A model generated the notes under the pieces. That model had not been told where the DNA came from. It did no database searches and saw nothing but the letters and a program-made list of their open reading frames with translations. A stretch of DNA of 64,000 nt from Sphingomonas echinoides ATCC 14820 (GTDB lineage: Bacteria > Pseudomonadota > Alphaproteobacteria > Sphingomonadales > Sphingomonadaceae): assembly GCF_000241465.1 (NCBI RefSeq), contig NZ_JH584235.1:3178365-3242364 (forward strand). The letters run 5' to 3'. The translations under genes and the position numbers were made by a program. Numbering within the stretch: position 1 is the first letter of the stretch; each line of letters begins with the position of its first letter. Below, in pieces: positions 1 through 9,768 of the stretch.

Positions 1-207
1 CGGTTGCCAGCTTTGCGCGCCCGGGCTGGCGCGACGCCACTGCGCCCAGAAAGCAAGCGCGATGTCCGCCGCATCGGGTTCCAGCACCGTCCACACGTCG
101 CGCGCGGCGCTCTCCAGCGTGGCGTCGGAATCGAACGCGCGCAGCCGCGCCCGAATGTCGATCGTCGCAGCAACCGTGCCGGGCGCGGGCAATTCATTGA
201 CGGTCAA
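1..207 (-). CDS. Globin-type sensor / chemoreceptor N-terminus (partial)
   Basis: The 5' end of a minus-strand gene that runs off the left edge; 69 codons are visible. I place the start at a TTG at 205-207 because a GGAG lies 8 bases upstream and no in-frame ATG fits. The visible protein contains TLESAARDVWTVLEPDAADI followed by ALAFWAQWRR. This spacing of aliphatic and Trp/Phe residues resembles the first helices of the protoglobin sensor domain found in globin-coupled chemoreceptors and cyclases. No haem-binding His is reached before the edge, so both the domain and the output module are inferred. It is divergent from sdhC, with 226 bp between them. Confidence 0.5.
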   Translation of the reverse strand, partial: MTVNELPAPGTVAATIDIRARLRAFDSDATLESAARDVWTVLEPDAADIALAFWAQWRRASPGAQSWQP

Positions 208-348
208 GGCGAAAACTCCGTGTTTGGCAGGACCGATGAAGCGGACGGTCCGACACGTGGCGTAGCGCGATTTGGTTAACGGGCTGTAACCGCAACGCGC
301 GTGGCGGCCTGCTTGCAGCGTTTGCACGTGCACAAGCCCCCACACACC

Positions 349-376
349 TTGCATCGCGCGCTTCGGTGTCTAAGAG
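349..376 (+). promoter_or_regulatory. Candidate promoter for sdhCDA
   Basis: TTGCAT (349-354) and TAAGAG (371-376) are spaced by 16 bp and lie about 58 bases upstream of the sdhC start. Both boxes are imperfect. A 10-base palindrome, TGCACGTGCA (323-332), lies just upstream and could be an operator. Nothing else recognisable is present in 208-433. Confidence 0.35.
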
Positions 377-433
377 GGCACACCTGTATCAGACCTTAGA
401 TTTCGACCCATCCATCGACGAGGACGTTCCGCC

Positions 434-844
434 TTGGCCAGTTCTGCTCCCCGCGCCCGCCCGCTCAGCCCGCATCTGTCGATCTGGAAACCCGGGCCGC
501 ACATGATTGTCTCGATTCTGCATCGTATCACTGGCGACGGCATGGCGACGGTCGGGACGGTGGTGCTGGTGTGGTGGCTGGCGGCTTTGGCCGCTGGTGC
601 GAAAAGCTATGCGACCTTCACCTTCGTGTTCGGCGGGTTTGCCGGCGGGGCGATCGGGTATCTGTTCGGCATCGGCTTGACGCTGTGCTTCTTCCAGCAT
701 CTCGCCACCGGCATCCGCCATTTCGTGCTCGACACCGGGGCCGGCTATGAACTGAAGGGCAACCGCACCGGGTCGATCGCGACGATGGTGTTCTCGGTCC
801 TGGCGACCGCGGCCTTTTGGGCCTATTTGCTGATGGTGAAATAA
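434..844 (+). CDS. sdhC: Succinate dehydrogenase cytochrome b556 subunit
   Basis: Membrane anchor of complex II; with SdhD it binds haem b and ubiquinone. It is 136 residues with three hydrophobic segments, the normal size. The N-terminal signature RPLSPHLSIWK is followed by SILHRITG, whose Ser27 and Arg31 match the quinone-site residues of E. coli SdhC. In FQHLATGIRH, His89 is the probable haem ligand. The start is a TTG with AGGA 9 bases upstream. It is first in an operon: sdhD begins one base after its stop, and sdhA follows. Confidence 0.93.
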   Translation: MASSAPRARPLSPHLSIWKPGPHMIVSILHRITGDGMATVGTVVLVWWLAALAAGAKSYATFTFVFGGFAGGAIGYLFGIGLTLCFFQHLATGIRHFVLDTGAGYELKGNRTGSIATMVFSVLATAAFWAYLLMVK

Positions 845-845
845 G

Positions 846-1244
846 ATGGGCAATGGAACCGAACTCGGCCGCGTTCGCGGTCTCGGCAGCGCCAAGGAAG
901 GCGCGCATCACTGGTGGGCGCAGCGCGTTACCGCAGCGGCCAACCTGTTCCTGATGGTCTGGTTCTTCGTCGCGATCGCGCGGATGCCGGCTTATGATTA
1001 CGACACCGCCCGCAACTGGCTGCAATCGCCGTGGGCGGCGATTCCGATGGGCTTGCTGATCGTGTCGGTTTTCTACCATTTCCGACTCGGCCTGCAGGTG
1101 CTGATCGAGGATTATGTCCACGGCGCAGCACGCGTCTTGTGGTTGCTGGTCCTCAACTTCTTCACCTTCGGCACCGCCGCCATTGCCCTTTTCGCGATCC
1201 TCAAGGTCGCCTTCACCGTCACCACCGGAGCGCCGCATGCCTGA
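846..1244 (+). CDS. sdhD: Succinate dehydrogenase hydrophobic membrane anchor subunit
   Basis: Second membrane anchor of complex II, 132 residues with three transmembrane segments (about 28-46, 64-86 and 97-122). It carries [10 protein letters not shown] near the N-terminus, and [17 protein letters not shown], in which His78 and Asp89-Tyr90 match the haem and quinone region of the family. It begins one base after the sdhC stop, and its last 8 bases overlap the sdhA start, consistent with coupled translation. Confidence 0.92.
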   Translation: MGNGTELGRVRGLGSAKEGAHHWWAQRVTAAANLFLMVWFFVAIARMPAYDYDTARNWLQSPWAAIPMGLLIVSVFYHFRLGLQVLIEDYVHGAARVLWLLVLNFFTFGTAAIALFAILKVAFTVTTGAPHA

Positions 1245-3039
1245 GGCATATAAGATCATCGACCACACCTATGACACGGTTGTCGTGGGTGCCGGGGGCT
1301 CGGGCCTGCGCGCGACGATGGGCAGCGCCGAGGCGGGGCTGAAGACCGCGTGCATCACCAAGGTGTTCCCGACGCGCAGCCACACCGTCGCGGCGCAGGG
1401 CGGCATCGCCGCCAGCCTCGGCAATATGGGTCCGGACCATTGGACCTGGCACATGTACGACACCGTCAAAGGGTCGGACTGGCTCGGCGACCAGGACGCG
1501 ATCGAATATATGGTCCGCGAGGCACCGCAGGCGGTGTACGAGCTGGAACATGCCGGTGTGCCGTTCAGCCGCACCAACGAAGGCAAGATCTATCAGCGCC
1601 CGTTCGGCGGCATGATGCAGAATATGGGCGAAGGCCCGCCCGCGCAGCGCACCTGCGCCGCCGCCGACCGTACCGGCCACGCGATGCTGCACGCTTTGTA
1701 TCAGCAGAGCCTGAAGTATGATGCTGACTTCTACATCGAATATTTCGCGCTCGACCTGATCATGGAAAACGGCGTGTGCCGGGGCGTGATCGCGTTGTGC
1801 ATGGATGACGGGTCGATCCACCGCTTCCGCAGCCATGCGGTCGTGCTGGCGACGGGCGGTTATGGCCGCACCTATTTCTCGGCGACCTCGGCGCACACCT
1901 GCACCGGCGACGGCGGCGGGATGGTGCTGCGCGCCGGGTTACCGCTGCAGGACATGGAATTCGTGCAATTCCACCCGACCGGCATTTACGGCGCAGGCGT
2001 GCTGATCACCGAGGGCGCACGCGGCGAGGGCGGGTATCTCACCAACTCCGAGGGCGAGCGCTTCATGGAGCGCTATGCGCCGAGCGCCAAGGATCTCGCC
2101 AGCCGCGACGTCGTGTCGCGCTCGATGGCGATGGAAATCCGCGAGGGGCGCGGCGTCGGCAAGGAGAAGGACCATATCTTCCTTCACCTCGACCATATCG
2201 ACCCCAAGGTGCTGGCCGAGCGGCTGCCCGGCATCACCGAGACCGGCAAGATCTTCGCCGGCGTCGACCTGACGCGCCAGCCTTTGCCGGTTACGCCGAC
2301 GGTGCATTACAATATGGGCGGCATCCCCTGTAACTTCCACGGCGAAGTCGTGCAGTTGAAGGATGGCAACCCCGACAGCGTCGTGCCGGGCCTGTTCGCC
2401 GTCGGCGAGGCGGCGTGCGTCTCTGTGCACGGCGCGAACCGCCTCGGCTCGAACAGCCTGATCGATCTCGTGGTGTTCGGCCGCGCGACCGGCCTGCGCC
2501 TGAAGGACACGCTCAAGCCCAACACGCCGCACGGACCGCTGCCTAAGGGGTCGGAAGAGCTGGCACTTGGCCGTCTCGACCATTTCCGCAACGCCAAGGG
2601 CGGCTCGCCGACCGCGGCGATCCGGCTCGAGATGCAGCGCACGATGCAGAAGAATTGCGCGGTGTTCCGCGACAATGCGCTGCTTAGCGAAGGCGTCGAG
2701 AAGATCGGTGCGACCTACAGCCGCCTGGCCGATGTCGATGTGCAGGATCGCTCGCTGATCTGGAACACCGATCTGGTCGAGACGCTCGAACTCGACAATC
2801 TGCTGGCGCAAGCGGTGGTGACGATGAACTCGGCGGCCAACCGCAAGGAAAGCCGTGGCGCGCACGTCAATGAGGATCATCCCGATCGCGATGACGTCAA
2901 TTGGATGAAGCACACCACCGCGACCTTCACCGGTTGGGGCGGCAAGGACGGCACGGTCGATCTCGGCTTCCGCCCGGTGCACGACTACACGCTCACCGAC
3001 GACATCGAATACATCAAGCCCAAGAAGCGCGTTTACTGA
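1237..3039 (+). CDS. sdhA: Succinate dehydrogenase flavoprotein subunit
   Basis: Catalytic subunit of complex II, oxidising succinate to fumarate on the cytoplasmic face. It has 600 residues, normal length. The dinucleotide-binding motif GAGGSGLRA is at residues 18-26. In [10 protein letters not shown], His49 is the expected covalent FAD attachment site. Substrate-site segments such as [11 protein letters not shown] and SRDVVSRSM are intact. The ATG at 1237 is chosen because it gives the family N-terminus and overlaps the end of sdhD by 8 bases; the reading frame stays open further upstream inside sdhD, but that extension looks unrelated. The iron-sulphur subunit gene is not adjacent: it lies 1.7 kb downstream. 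Confidence 0.97.
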   Translation: MPEAYKIIDHTYDTVVVGAGGSGLRATMGSAEAGLKTACITKVFPTRSHTVAAQGGIAASLGNMGPDHWTWHMYDTVKGSDWLGDQDAIEYMVREAPQAVYELEHAGVPFSRTNEGKIYQRPFGGMMQNMGEGPPAQRTCAAADRTGHAMLHALYQQSLKYDADFYIEYFALDLIMENGVCRGVIALCMDDGSIHRFRSHAVVLATGGYGRTYFSATSAHTCTGDGGGMVLRAGLPLQDMEFVQFHPTGIYGAGVLITEGARGEGGYLTNSEGERFMERYAPSAKDLASRDVVSRSMAMEIREGRGVGKEKDHIFLHLDHIDPKVLAERLPGITETGKIFAGVDLTRQPLPVTPTVHYNMGGIPCNFHGEVVQLKDGNPDSVVPGLFAVGEAACVSVHGANRLGSNSLIDLVVFGRATGLRLKDTLKPNTPHGPLPKGSEELALGRLDHFRNAKGGSPTAAIRLEMQRTMQKNCAVFRDNALLSEGVEKIGATYSRLADVDVQDRSLIWNTDLVETLELDNLLAQAVVTMNSAANRKESRGAHVNEDHPDRDDVNWMKHTTATFTGWGGKDGTVDLGFRPVHDYTLTDDIEYIKPKKRVY

Positions 3040-3047
3040 TCGCGCGT

Positions 3048-3078
3048 CCCGGCCCTCCATTTTCAGGGGAGGGCCGGG
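3048..3078 (+). terminator. Perfect 11-bp hairpin after sdhA
   Basis: Arms 3048-3058 and 3068-3078 are perfectly complementary (CCCGGCCCTCC and its complement) with a 9-base loop. No T run follows, so this may be a stability element or partial terminator rather than a full intrinsic terminator. It separates sdhCDA from the ClpP-like gene. Confidence 0.5.
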
Positions 3079-3128
3079 AAGTTGCTTTCGCGCCGGAACT
3101 CCCGCGCGCGTCGGAGGTTTGCGCGCAC

Positions 3129-3689
3129 ATGTCCCAGCCCCGCTATCCCCTGCTCGCCAACCCGCACATCCGCCTGTCGGGTCCCGTCGACCAGATGATG
3201 TATGCAAGCTTCCGCCAGCAGCTCGAGCAATGCCCGGGTGAGGGCACGCTCGTCATCGCCCTGACCACGCTGGGCGGCGACCCAGAGGTCGCGCGGACGA
3301 TGGCCGACGACATCCGCTTGCTCGAAGACCATGACGGGCGCGAGATTTTGTTCCTGGGCAAGGTCGCGGTCTATTCGGCGGGCGCGACCTTCATGGCGGC
3401 GTTCCCGGTCAATCGCCGTTTCCTGACGCGCCATACCCGGCTGATGATCCATGAGCGGACGATCACCAAGACGCTCAACCTCAACGGCCCGCTGCGCATG
3501 GTCGTCGCCTCGATCAAGGCGGCGTTGCACGAGGTCGAGCATTCGATCCTGATCGAGGAAGAGGGCTTTCGCGACATCGTGACCGGCAGCCGCGTCGATT
3601 TCGAGGAATTGCGCGAAAAGGCCCCGTCCAACTGGTATATCGAGGCGGAAGAGGCGCGGTCGCTTGGTCTGGTGCTCGATGTGATCTAG
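3129..3689 (+). CDS. ClpP-like peptidase (S14 family)
   Basis: A 186-residue protein with the ClpP/crotonase-type fold pattern. LTTLGGDPEVA (45-55) resembles the ClpP substrate-pocket loop. VYSAGATF places the nucleophile at Ser83, and LMIHERT places the catalytic His at 108. By eye, the position of the third catalytic residue (Asp before the AEEA motif in ClpP) is Asn168 in SNWYIEAEEA. It lacks the typical ClpP N-terminal loop, so it is a ClpP relative rather than the housekeeping ClpP. It sits 89 bp after sdhA in the same direction. Its partner ATPase, if any, is not in the window. Confidence 0.75.
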   Translation: MSQPRYPLLANPHIRLSGPVDQMMYASFRQQLEQCPGEGTLVIALTTLGGDPEVARTMADDIRLLEDHDGREILFLGKVAVYSAGATFMAAFPVNRRFLTRHTRLMIHERTITKTLNLNGPLRMVVASIKAALHEVEHSILIEEEGFRDIVTGSRVDFEELREKAPSNWYIEAEEARSLGLVLDVI

Positions 3690-3745
3690 CCGCGCTTTTG
3701 GGCGGCGATGGGGTGGTGCCGGGGCCTCCGGCACCACCCGATTGC

Positions 3746-4489
3746 TTACAGCGAGAAGCCGCCGTCGATGTCGATCGCCGCGCCGGTAATGTACGACGCC
3801 TCGTCGCTGGCGAGGAAGGCCGCAAGCGCTGCCACCTCATCCGCCGTGCCATAGCGGCCGAGCGCGATGCCGGGGGTGAGCAGCTTGGCGAAATCGCCGT
3901 CGGCGGGGTTAAGGTCGGTATCGATCGGGCCCGGCTGGATGACGTTGACCAGAATGCCGCGCTTGCCGAGGTCCCGCGCCCAGCCGCGCACCAGCCCCGC
4001 CACCGCCGCCTTGGTCGCGCCGTAAATGGCACCGCCTGCGATCGGCATGGTGTGTGCGTTGATGCTGCCGATCACGATGATCCGTCCGCCATCGGCGATC
4101 AGCGGCACGGCGGCCGCTGTCCCGGCGAACACGCCTTCGACATTGACGCCGAACTGACGAGTGAACGCGTCGGCCGGATCGGTCTCGATCGAAGCGAAGT
4201 CGGCGATTCCGGCATTGTGGACGAGGATGTCGAGCCCGCCGAGCTTTTCGGTGGCGTCCTTGATCGCGGCGCGCTGCGCAACGGGGTCCGCGCTGTTTGC
4301 CTGGATCGCATAGCCTTTGCGGCCGGCGGCGGTGATCGCACCGACGGTCTGGTTGGCGGCATCCTGGTTGCCGGCGAAGGTGATGACGACATCTGCGCCA
4401 TCGGCGGCGAGTCGGCGCGCGATCGCCGCGCCAATCCCGCGCGATCCGCCGGTGACGATCGCTTTCTTGCCCTCAAGCTTGCTGGTCAT
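3746..4489 (-). CDS. SDR family NAD(P)-dependent oxidoreductase
   Basis: A 247-residue classical short-chain dehydrogenase. It has TGGSRGIGAA for cofactor binding near the N-terminus, VHNAGIA as the NAG motif, a Ser in VIGSINAH and the catalytic YGATK. The C-terminus has the usual GAAIDIDGG. The start at 4489 (MTSKLEGKK) is preceded by AGGGAA; a longer in-frame extension upstream looks unlike the family. The gene is inverted between the ClpP-like gene and sdhB, so it interrupts the succinate dehydrogenase region. Substrate unknown; it resembles the FabG-like, broad-substrate SDRs. Confidence 0.85.
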   Translation of the reverse strand: MTSKLEGKKAIVTGGSRGIGAAIARRLAADGADVVITFAGNQDAANQTVGAITAAGRKGYAIQANSADPVAQRAAIKDATEKLGGLDILVHNAGIADFASIETDPADAFTRQFGVNVEGVFAGTAAAVPLIADGGRIIVIGSINAHTMPIAGGAIYGATKAAVAGLVRGWARDLGKRGILVNVIQPGPIDTDLNPADGDFAKLLTPGIALGRYGTADEVAALAAFLASDEASYITGAAIDIDGGFSL

Positions 4490-4755
4490 GCTGCAAATTC
4501 CCTGGCGCGGCTCGCCCGCTGGCGAGTCTTCGGCGCTGACCGGCAAATGGCGTTACGCCGCGTGCATTCAACGCGCCGCGCCGCTAGTTCTTCTTTACAG
4601 CGTCCAAGATTGGTGCGCGTCGGTGTTGCCCTGCACAATCGCGCTTGCAGCAATTCGTTGCCATAGGGGTTTGCGAGCGAGCCCTTGCTTGTGTACGGCC
4701 TATAAGACTCTAGGGCGGAATGCCGCCCCCCACGGATGGAAAGCGCGAGCAAGCG

Positions 4756-5541
4756 ATGGCCGAATTCTCTCTTCCCGCCAATTCGAAGATCAAGCCGAAG
4801 GGCAAGGTCCACAAAGCCGCTGCCGAAGCGTCGCGGATCAAAAATTTCAAAATCTACCGCTACGATCCTGATGCCGGCGCGAACCCGCATTACGACACGT
4901 TCGAGGTCGATCTCGATTCGTGCGGGCCGATGGTGCTCGATGCGCTGATCAAGATGAAGTCCGAGCAAGACTCGTCGCTGACCTTCCGCCGCTCGTGCCG
5001 CGAAGGCATTTGCGGGTCGTGCGCGATGAACATCGATGGCACCAACACGCTCGCCTGCACCAAGGCGATCGAGGACGTGAAGGGCGAAGTCCGCATCACG
5101 CCGCTGCCGCACATGGAAGTGATCAAGGACCTGGTCCCTGATTTCACGCATTTCTACGCGCAGTACAGCTCGATCAAGCCGTGGCTGCAGACCGTCACGC
5201 CGCCGCCCTCGGGCAAGGAGCGGTTGCAGTCGCCGGAAGATCGCGAGAAGCTCGATGGCCTGTACGAGTGCATCCTGTGCGCGTGCTGCTCGACCTCGTG
5301 CCCGAGCTATTGGTGGAATTCGGACAAGTTCCTGGGCCCCGCAATCCTGTTGCAAGCCTATCGCTGGCTCGCCGACAGCCGCGACGAAATGACCGGCGAG
5401 CGGCTTGACGATCTGGAGGATCCGTTCCGCCTGTATCGCTGCCACACGATCATGAACTGCGCGAACGTCTGCCCCAAGGGCCTGAACCCGGCCAAGGCGA
5501 TTGCCGAGATCAAGAAGCTGGAAGTCGAACGGATCGTTTGA
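4756..5541 (+). CDS. sdhB: Succinate dehydrogenase iron-sulphur subunit
   Basis: Electron-transfer subunit of complex II, 261 residues. It has three cysteine clusters in the expected order: the [2Fe-2S] loop CREGICGSC with a later NTLAC, the [4Fe-4S] motif [11 protein letters not shown], and the [3Fe-4S] motif [14 protein letters not shown]. The ATG at 4756 begins [11 protein letters not shown]; an in-frame ATG at 4720 would add 12 residues and is less likely. sdhB stands alone here, with its own 266-bp upstream region, 1.7 kb from sdhA, so it must be transcribed separately from sdhCDA. Confidence 0.96.
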   Translation: MAEFSLPANSKIKPKGKVHKAAAEASRIKNFKIYRYDPDAGANPHYDTFEVDLDSCGPMVLDALIKMKSEQDSSLTFRRSCREGICGSCAMNIDGTNTLACTKAIEDVKGEVRITPLPHMEVIKDLVPDFTHFYAQYSSIKPWLQTVTPPPSGKERLQSPEDREKLDGLYECILCACCSTSCPSYWWNSDKFLGPAILLQAYRWLADSRDEMTGERLDDLEDPFRLYRCHTIMNCANVCPKGLNPAKAIAEIKKLEVERIV

Positions 5542-5543
5542 TG

Positions 5544-5671
5544 CTTCTCCCTCTCCCACCGGGAGAGGGAAGGGGCCCGCGCCGTCGGCGCGGGAAGGGT
5601 GAGGGCGACGTTGGCGATAGTGTGCGTCACCTCATCCGGCGCTTCGCGCCACCTTCGCCCAAAGGGAGAAG
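5544..5671. repeat. Intergenic palindrome cluster (CCCTCTCCC type)
   Basis: It contains a perfect 9-bp hairpin (5549-5569, loop ACC) and a second perfect 9-bp hairpin (5576-5594, one-base loop). The outer ends also pair: 5544-5552 with 5663-5671. This nested structure is typical of a paired REP-like element. It fills the gap between sdhB and zapE and could also end the sdhB transcript. Confidence 0.6.
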
Positions 5672-5734
5672 GATTTACCGCAACGTCGCCCGGTGACTGC
5701 ACTGCCGCGGGGTGCCCGTACGAGGCGCTAAGCC

Positions 5735-6844
5735 ATGACCGACATCCTCAAACGCTACGCCGCGCTGCTTGCCTCGGGCGAGCTCAAGCCCGATCCCGAG
5801 CAAGCCGCCGCCGCCCAGCGCCTCGCCGATCTCGCGACCGCGCTGCAAGCCACCCCGAAGCGCGGTTCCACCTTATGGCGCGCGCTCGGTCGCAAGCCCG
5901 CGCCGCCGCGCGGGTTATATCTGTGGGGCGGGGTCGGGCGCGGCAAATCGATGCTGATGGACCTGTTCTACACCAGCCTCGACATCCGCCGGAAACGGCG
6001 CGTCCATTTCGCCGAATTCATGCTGGAGGTGCACCAGCGCCTCGCGATCGAGCGCGCCAAGGAGCAGGGCGATCCGATCCCCGGCCTCGCCCATGTGCTA
6101 GCCGAGGAAGCGCGGCTGCTCGCCTTTGACGAGATGATGGTGACCAACAGCCCCGATGCGATGATCCTGTCGCGGCTGTTCACGCACTTGCTCGAGGAGG
6201 GCGTGACGGTGGTGACCACCTCCAACCGCCCGCCGGTCGATCTCTACAAGAACGGTCTCAACCGCGAGCATTTCCTGCCCTTCATCGCGCTGATCGAATC
6301 GCGGCTCGACGTGATCGCGCTCAACGGCCCGACCGATTATCGGCGCGACCGGCTGGGGCAGGTCGATACCTGGCTGGTGCCCAACGGCCCCGAGGCGACG
6401 CGCATCCTGTCGGGCGATTTTTTCCGCCTGACCGATTTTCCGGTCGAGGATCGCGCGCACGTGCCGTCCGAGGATCTGATCGTGCAAGGCCGCACGCTGC
6501 ATGTGCCCAAGGCACTGAAAGGCGTCGCGGTGTTCAGCTTCAAGCGCCTGTGCGCCGAAGCACGCGGACCGGCCGATTATATTGCGATCGCCCGGCGCTT
6601 CCACACGGTGATTCTGGTCGGCATTCCCAAATTAGGGCCGGAAAACCGCAACGAAGCGGCGCGGTTCGTGGCGTTGATCGACGCATTGTACGAGCAGAAG
6701 GTCAAATTGCTCGCCGCCGCCGACGCCGAACCGGCGCAGCTCTATGAAAGCGGCGACGGGCGCTTCGAGTTCGACCGCACGATCAGCCGCCTGGAAGAGA
6801 TGCGTTCCGAAACCTATCTCGCGCAGGGGCATGGCGCGGACTGA
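5735..6844 (+). CDS. zapE: AFG1/ZapE-family ATPase
   Basis: A P-loop ATPase of the AFG1/ZapE family, linked in other bacteria to cell division and to handling of membrane protein complexes. It has 369 residues, normal length. Walker A is GGVGRGKSML (about residues 69-78), Walker B is LLAFDEMMVTN, and the family segment VTTSNRPP follows. The start ATG at 5735 has a GAGG upstream. Its 3' end overlaps that of the convergent acyltransferase gene by 62 bp. Confidence 0.88.
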   Translation: MTDILKRYAALLASGELKPDPEQAAAAQRLADLATALQATPKRGSTLWRALGRKPAPPRGLYLWGGVGRGKSMLMDLFYTSLDIRRKRRVHFAEFMLEVHQRLAIERAKEQGDPIPGLAHVLAEEARLLAFDEMMVTNSPDAMILSRLFTHLLEEGVTVVTTSNRPPVDLYKNGLNREHFLPFIALIESRLDVIALNGPTDYRRDRLGQVDTWLVPNGPEATRILSGDFFRLTDFPVEDRAHVPSEDLIVQGRTLHVPKALKGVAVFSFKRLCAEARGPADYIAIARRFHTVILVGIPKLGPENRNEAARFVALIDALYEQKVKLLAAADAEPAQLYESGDGRFEFDRTISRLEEMRSETYLAQGHGAD

Positions 6845-7925
6845 ACAACCGCGCGAGCGGGCGGCGCAGCGCCGGTTCGGCGACCGAGGCGACCCAATAG
6901 GCAAAGGCCAGCGCGCCGACCAGCGTCAACAGGATAGCAGGCGCGAACGGTAATCCGCCGCGCATCAGTGCGGCCGCTGCCGCCGCACCGACGTCCTGAT
7001 GGATCAAATAGAGCGGATACGTCATCAGGCCGACGCGCGATGCGATTTTGGTGCCGATGTACCGCTGCAGCAAGGGCTGCAGCTTCAGCGATGCCAGCAT
7101 CACCACCAGCCCGGCGATAAAAACGAGCATCGGCACCAGGGGCGTCGCGGCGATCCGCAAGGTCGTCGCGCGCTCGATCGCGTGCGCGGCGATTTCGAGC
7201 AGCGCGGTCGCGGCGAACAGGCTGAGCAGACCGAGACGCAAGCGCGTTGTGTGATCGCGCAGCAGGGCCAAGATCGTCACCCCCAAGGCGAAGATGCAAC
7301 CATAGCGCGAGAGCAGCAGCGGGGCAGATTGATATTGCAGCAGCGGGGACGCGGTCCAGCCGGTGCACAGCACGACGATCCAGAAGGCGACACTCGCCAG
7401 CCCGAGCCAGCGTGCCCGCTGCTCGATGGCGGCGAGGGTACCGCCGGTGCCGAGACCGGTCGCGATCAACAGGTAAAAGCATATCTCGATCGGCAGGGTC
7501 CAATAGGACGGGTCGATCCAGCCGCCGTCCCCGGGCCAAAAGGTAACCGAGCGAAGCCAGCGCAGCGGCAGGTCGTGCGCGGGCAGGGTGACCGCCACCA
7601 CACCCAAGGTCACCGTTGCGCAAATCCACGCGGCCGGCAGCAATCGCAAGGCCCGACGCCGCAGGAACGTGGCGATGCCGATGCCCTCGGCCGACAGCGC
7701 GATCACGAAGCCCGATATCATGAAAAACAGTTCGACCCCGATCCACCCGAACCAGCTTGCCCGCGCGAGCGGGGCGGTGACCGGCAAGGCGTGCAGCAGC
7801 GCAGCAGCCGCGGCGCTCGGCGCAAGGGCGAACGCGGCACCGTAATGAAAGGCGACGACGAGCAGGGCGCTGGCGAAGCGCAACAGGTCGAGCGCGATGA
7901 TCGCGTGAGGCTTTGATGCCGCCAT
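6783..7925 (-). CDS. Acyltransferase 3 family membrane protein
   Basis: A 380-residue polytopic membrane protein of the acyltransferase-3 (OafA/NodX-like) family, which transfers acyl groups onto sugars or other envelope molecules. The N-terminus has LDLLRFASALLVVAFHYG, matching the family R...H motif in the first helix. About ten hydrophobic helices follow, ending in a basic tail. Another frame on the same strand is also long but has arginine-rich shadow composition. The substrate cannot be read from sequence. The gene converges with zapE, and the last 62 bases code on both strands. Confidence 0.82.
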   Translation of the reverse strand: MAASKPHAIIALDLLRFASALLVVAFHYGAAFALAPSAAAAALLHALPVTAPLARASWFGWIGVELFFMISGFVIALSAEGIGIATFLRRRALRLLPAAWICATVTLGVVAVTLPAHDLPLRWLRSVTFWPGDGGWIDPSYWTLPIEICFYLLIATGLGTGGTLAAIEQRARWLGLASVAFWIVVLCTGWTASPLLQYQSAPLLLSRYGCIFALGVTILALLRDHTTRLRLGLLSLFAATALLEIAAHAIERATTLRIAATPLVPMLVFIAGLVVMLASLKLQPLLQRYIGTKIASRVGLMTYPLYLIHQDVGAAAAAALMRGGLPFAPAILLTLVGALAFAYWVASVAEPALRRPLARLFSPRHAPARDRFRNASLPGG

Positions 7926-8000
7926 CGCAACACCGTACCTTATATGGGCTTAACACCGCGTAACACGCGCGCTACACCCGCTCATCGCCTGCGGGGACCC

Positions 8001-8333
8001 ATGCCCATGCTCGTCACCACTACCGAGACCGTCCCCGGCCACACCGTGCGCGCGACGCTCGGTCAGGTCTTCGGCGTCGTCGTGCGCAGCCGCGGGATTG
8101 GCGGCAACATCACCGCCAGCCTGCGCTCGATCGTCGGTGGCGAAATCCCTGAATATACGAGGCTGGTGGAAGATACGCGCCGCCATGCGATCGACCGGAT
8201 GGTGGCCAACGCCACGCTGATGGGCGCGAACGCGGTGGTGATGATGCGCTTCGACTCGGGCGAGATCGCGCAGGCGATGAACGAGGTCGTCGCCTACGGC
8301 ACCGCTGTGCTGCTCGATCCCGCGCCCGAATGA
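8001..8333 (+). CDS. YbjQ/UPF0145 family protein
   Basis: A 110-residue protein of the YbjQ (UPF0145, formerly DUF74) family, function unknown. The pattern TTTETVPGHTV, then GQVFGVVVRSRG, then LMGANAVVMMRFD matches the family, which forms small ring-like oligomers. ATG 8001 is preceded by GGGGA; ATG 8007 is an alternative. It is divergent from the acyltransferase gene and appears co-transcribed with the following small membrane protein gene. Confidence 0.8.
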   Translation: MPMLVTTTETVPGHTVRATLGQVFGVVVRSRGIGGNITASLRSIVGGEIPEYTRLVEDTRRHAIDRMVANATLMGANAVVMMRFDSGEIAQAMNEVVAYGTAVLLDPAPE

Positions 8334-8343
8334 GGCCCCTGCA

Positions 8344-8643
8344 ATGATGCTGCGCACCTTCGTGCTGGTCGCCGCCGCCTTGTTTTTGACAGCGGCGCTG
8401 ATTGGCGTGGTGCTGGATCCGGGGACGTGGCCGACGGTCCTTACAGCCGGGCTGCTGGCGGGCGGCATTGCGTTTGAGCGCGTGCGCTACGGCGCGGTGC
8501 AGCGCGCGCCCGAAGGGCCGGACTGGCGCGAGACATCGGAGCGTTTCATCGACGATGTCTCGGGCAAGCCGGTGTCGGTATGGTTCGATGCGAAGACCGG
8601 TGAGCGGCGGTACGTGGCAATGGAGCAGCCGGATGCGGAATAA
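8344..8643 (+). CDS. Small membrane protein of unknown function
   Basis: A 99-residue protein. Residues 3-24 and about 27-45 form two hydrophobic segments separated by a short DPGTWP turn. A soluble tail of about 50 residues follows, containing a GKPVSVWFDAKTGERRYV segment. A GAGG 8 bases before the ATG supports the start, and the gap from the YbjQ-like gene is only 10 bp. I do not recognise a family. The tail could lie in the cytoplasm or periplasm; the sequence does not decide. Confidence 0.65.
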   Translation: MMLRTFVLVAAALFLTAALIGVVLDPGTWPTVLTAGLLAGGIAFERVRYGAVQRAPEGPDWRETSERFIDDVSGKPVSVWFDAKTGERRYVAMEQPDAE

Positions 8644-8672
8644 TTGCACTTGCGAACCATGTGCAATAGGCC

Positions 8673-8701
8673 TTGACAAAGGCGTTGTGTTTCGGGTTGC
8701 C
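8673..8701 (+). promoter_or_regulatory. Candidate promoter for mdh
   Basis: A full TTGACA (8673-8678) is followed after 17 bp by a poor -10 match, GTTGCC (8696-8701). The leader to mdh would be about 90 bases. The -35 box is convincing; the -10 is not. Confidence 0.3.
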
Positions 8702-8722
8702 CCGCAGGGAAAACCGGCCTAA

Positions 8723-9757
<1,035 letters not shown>

Positions 9758-9768
9758 AGGGGTAGGCA

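Noticed and set aside
4690..4755. TATAAG box before sdhB as a promoter
   Set aside because: No -35 box at 15-19 bp; not enough to list as a promoter.
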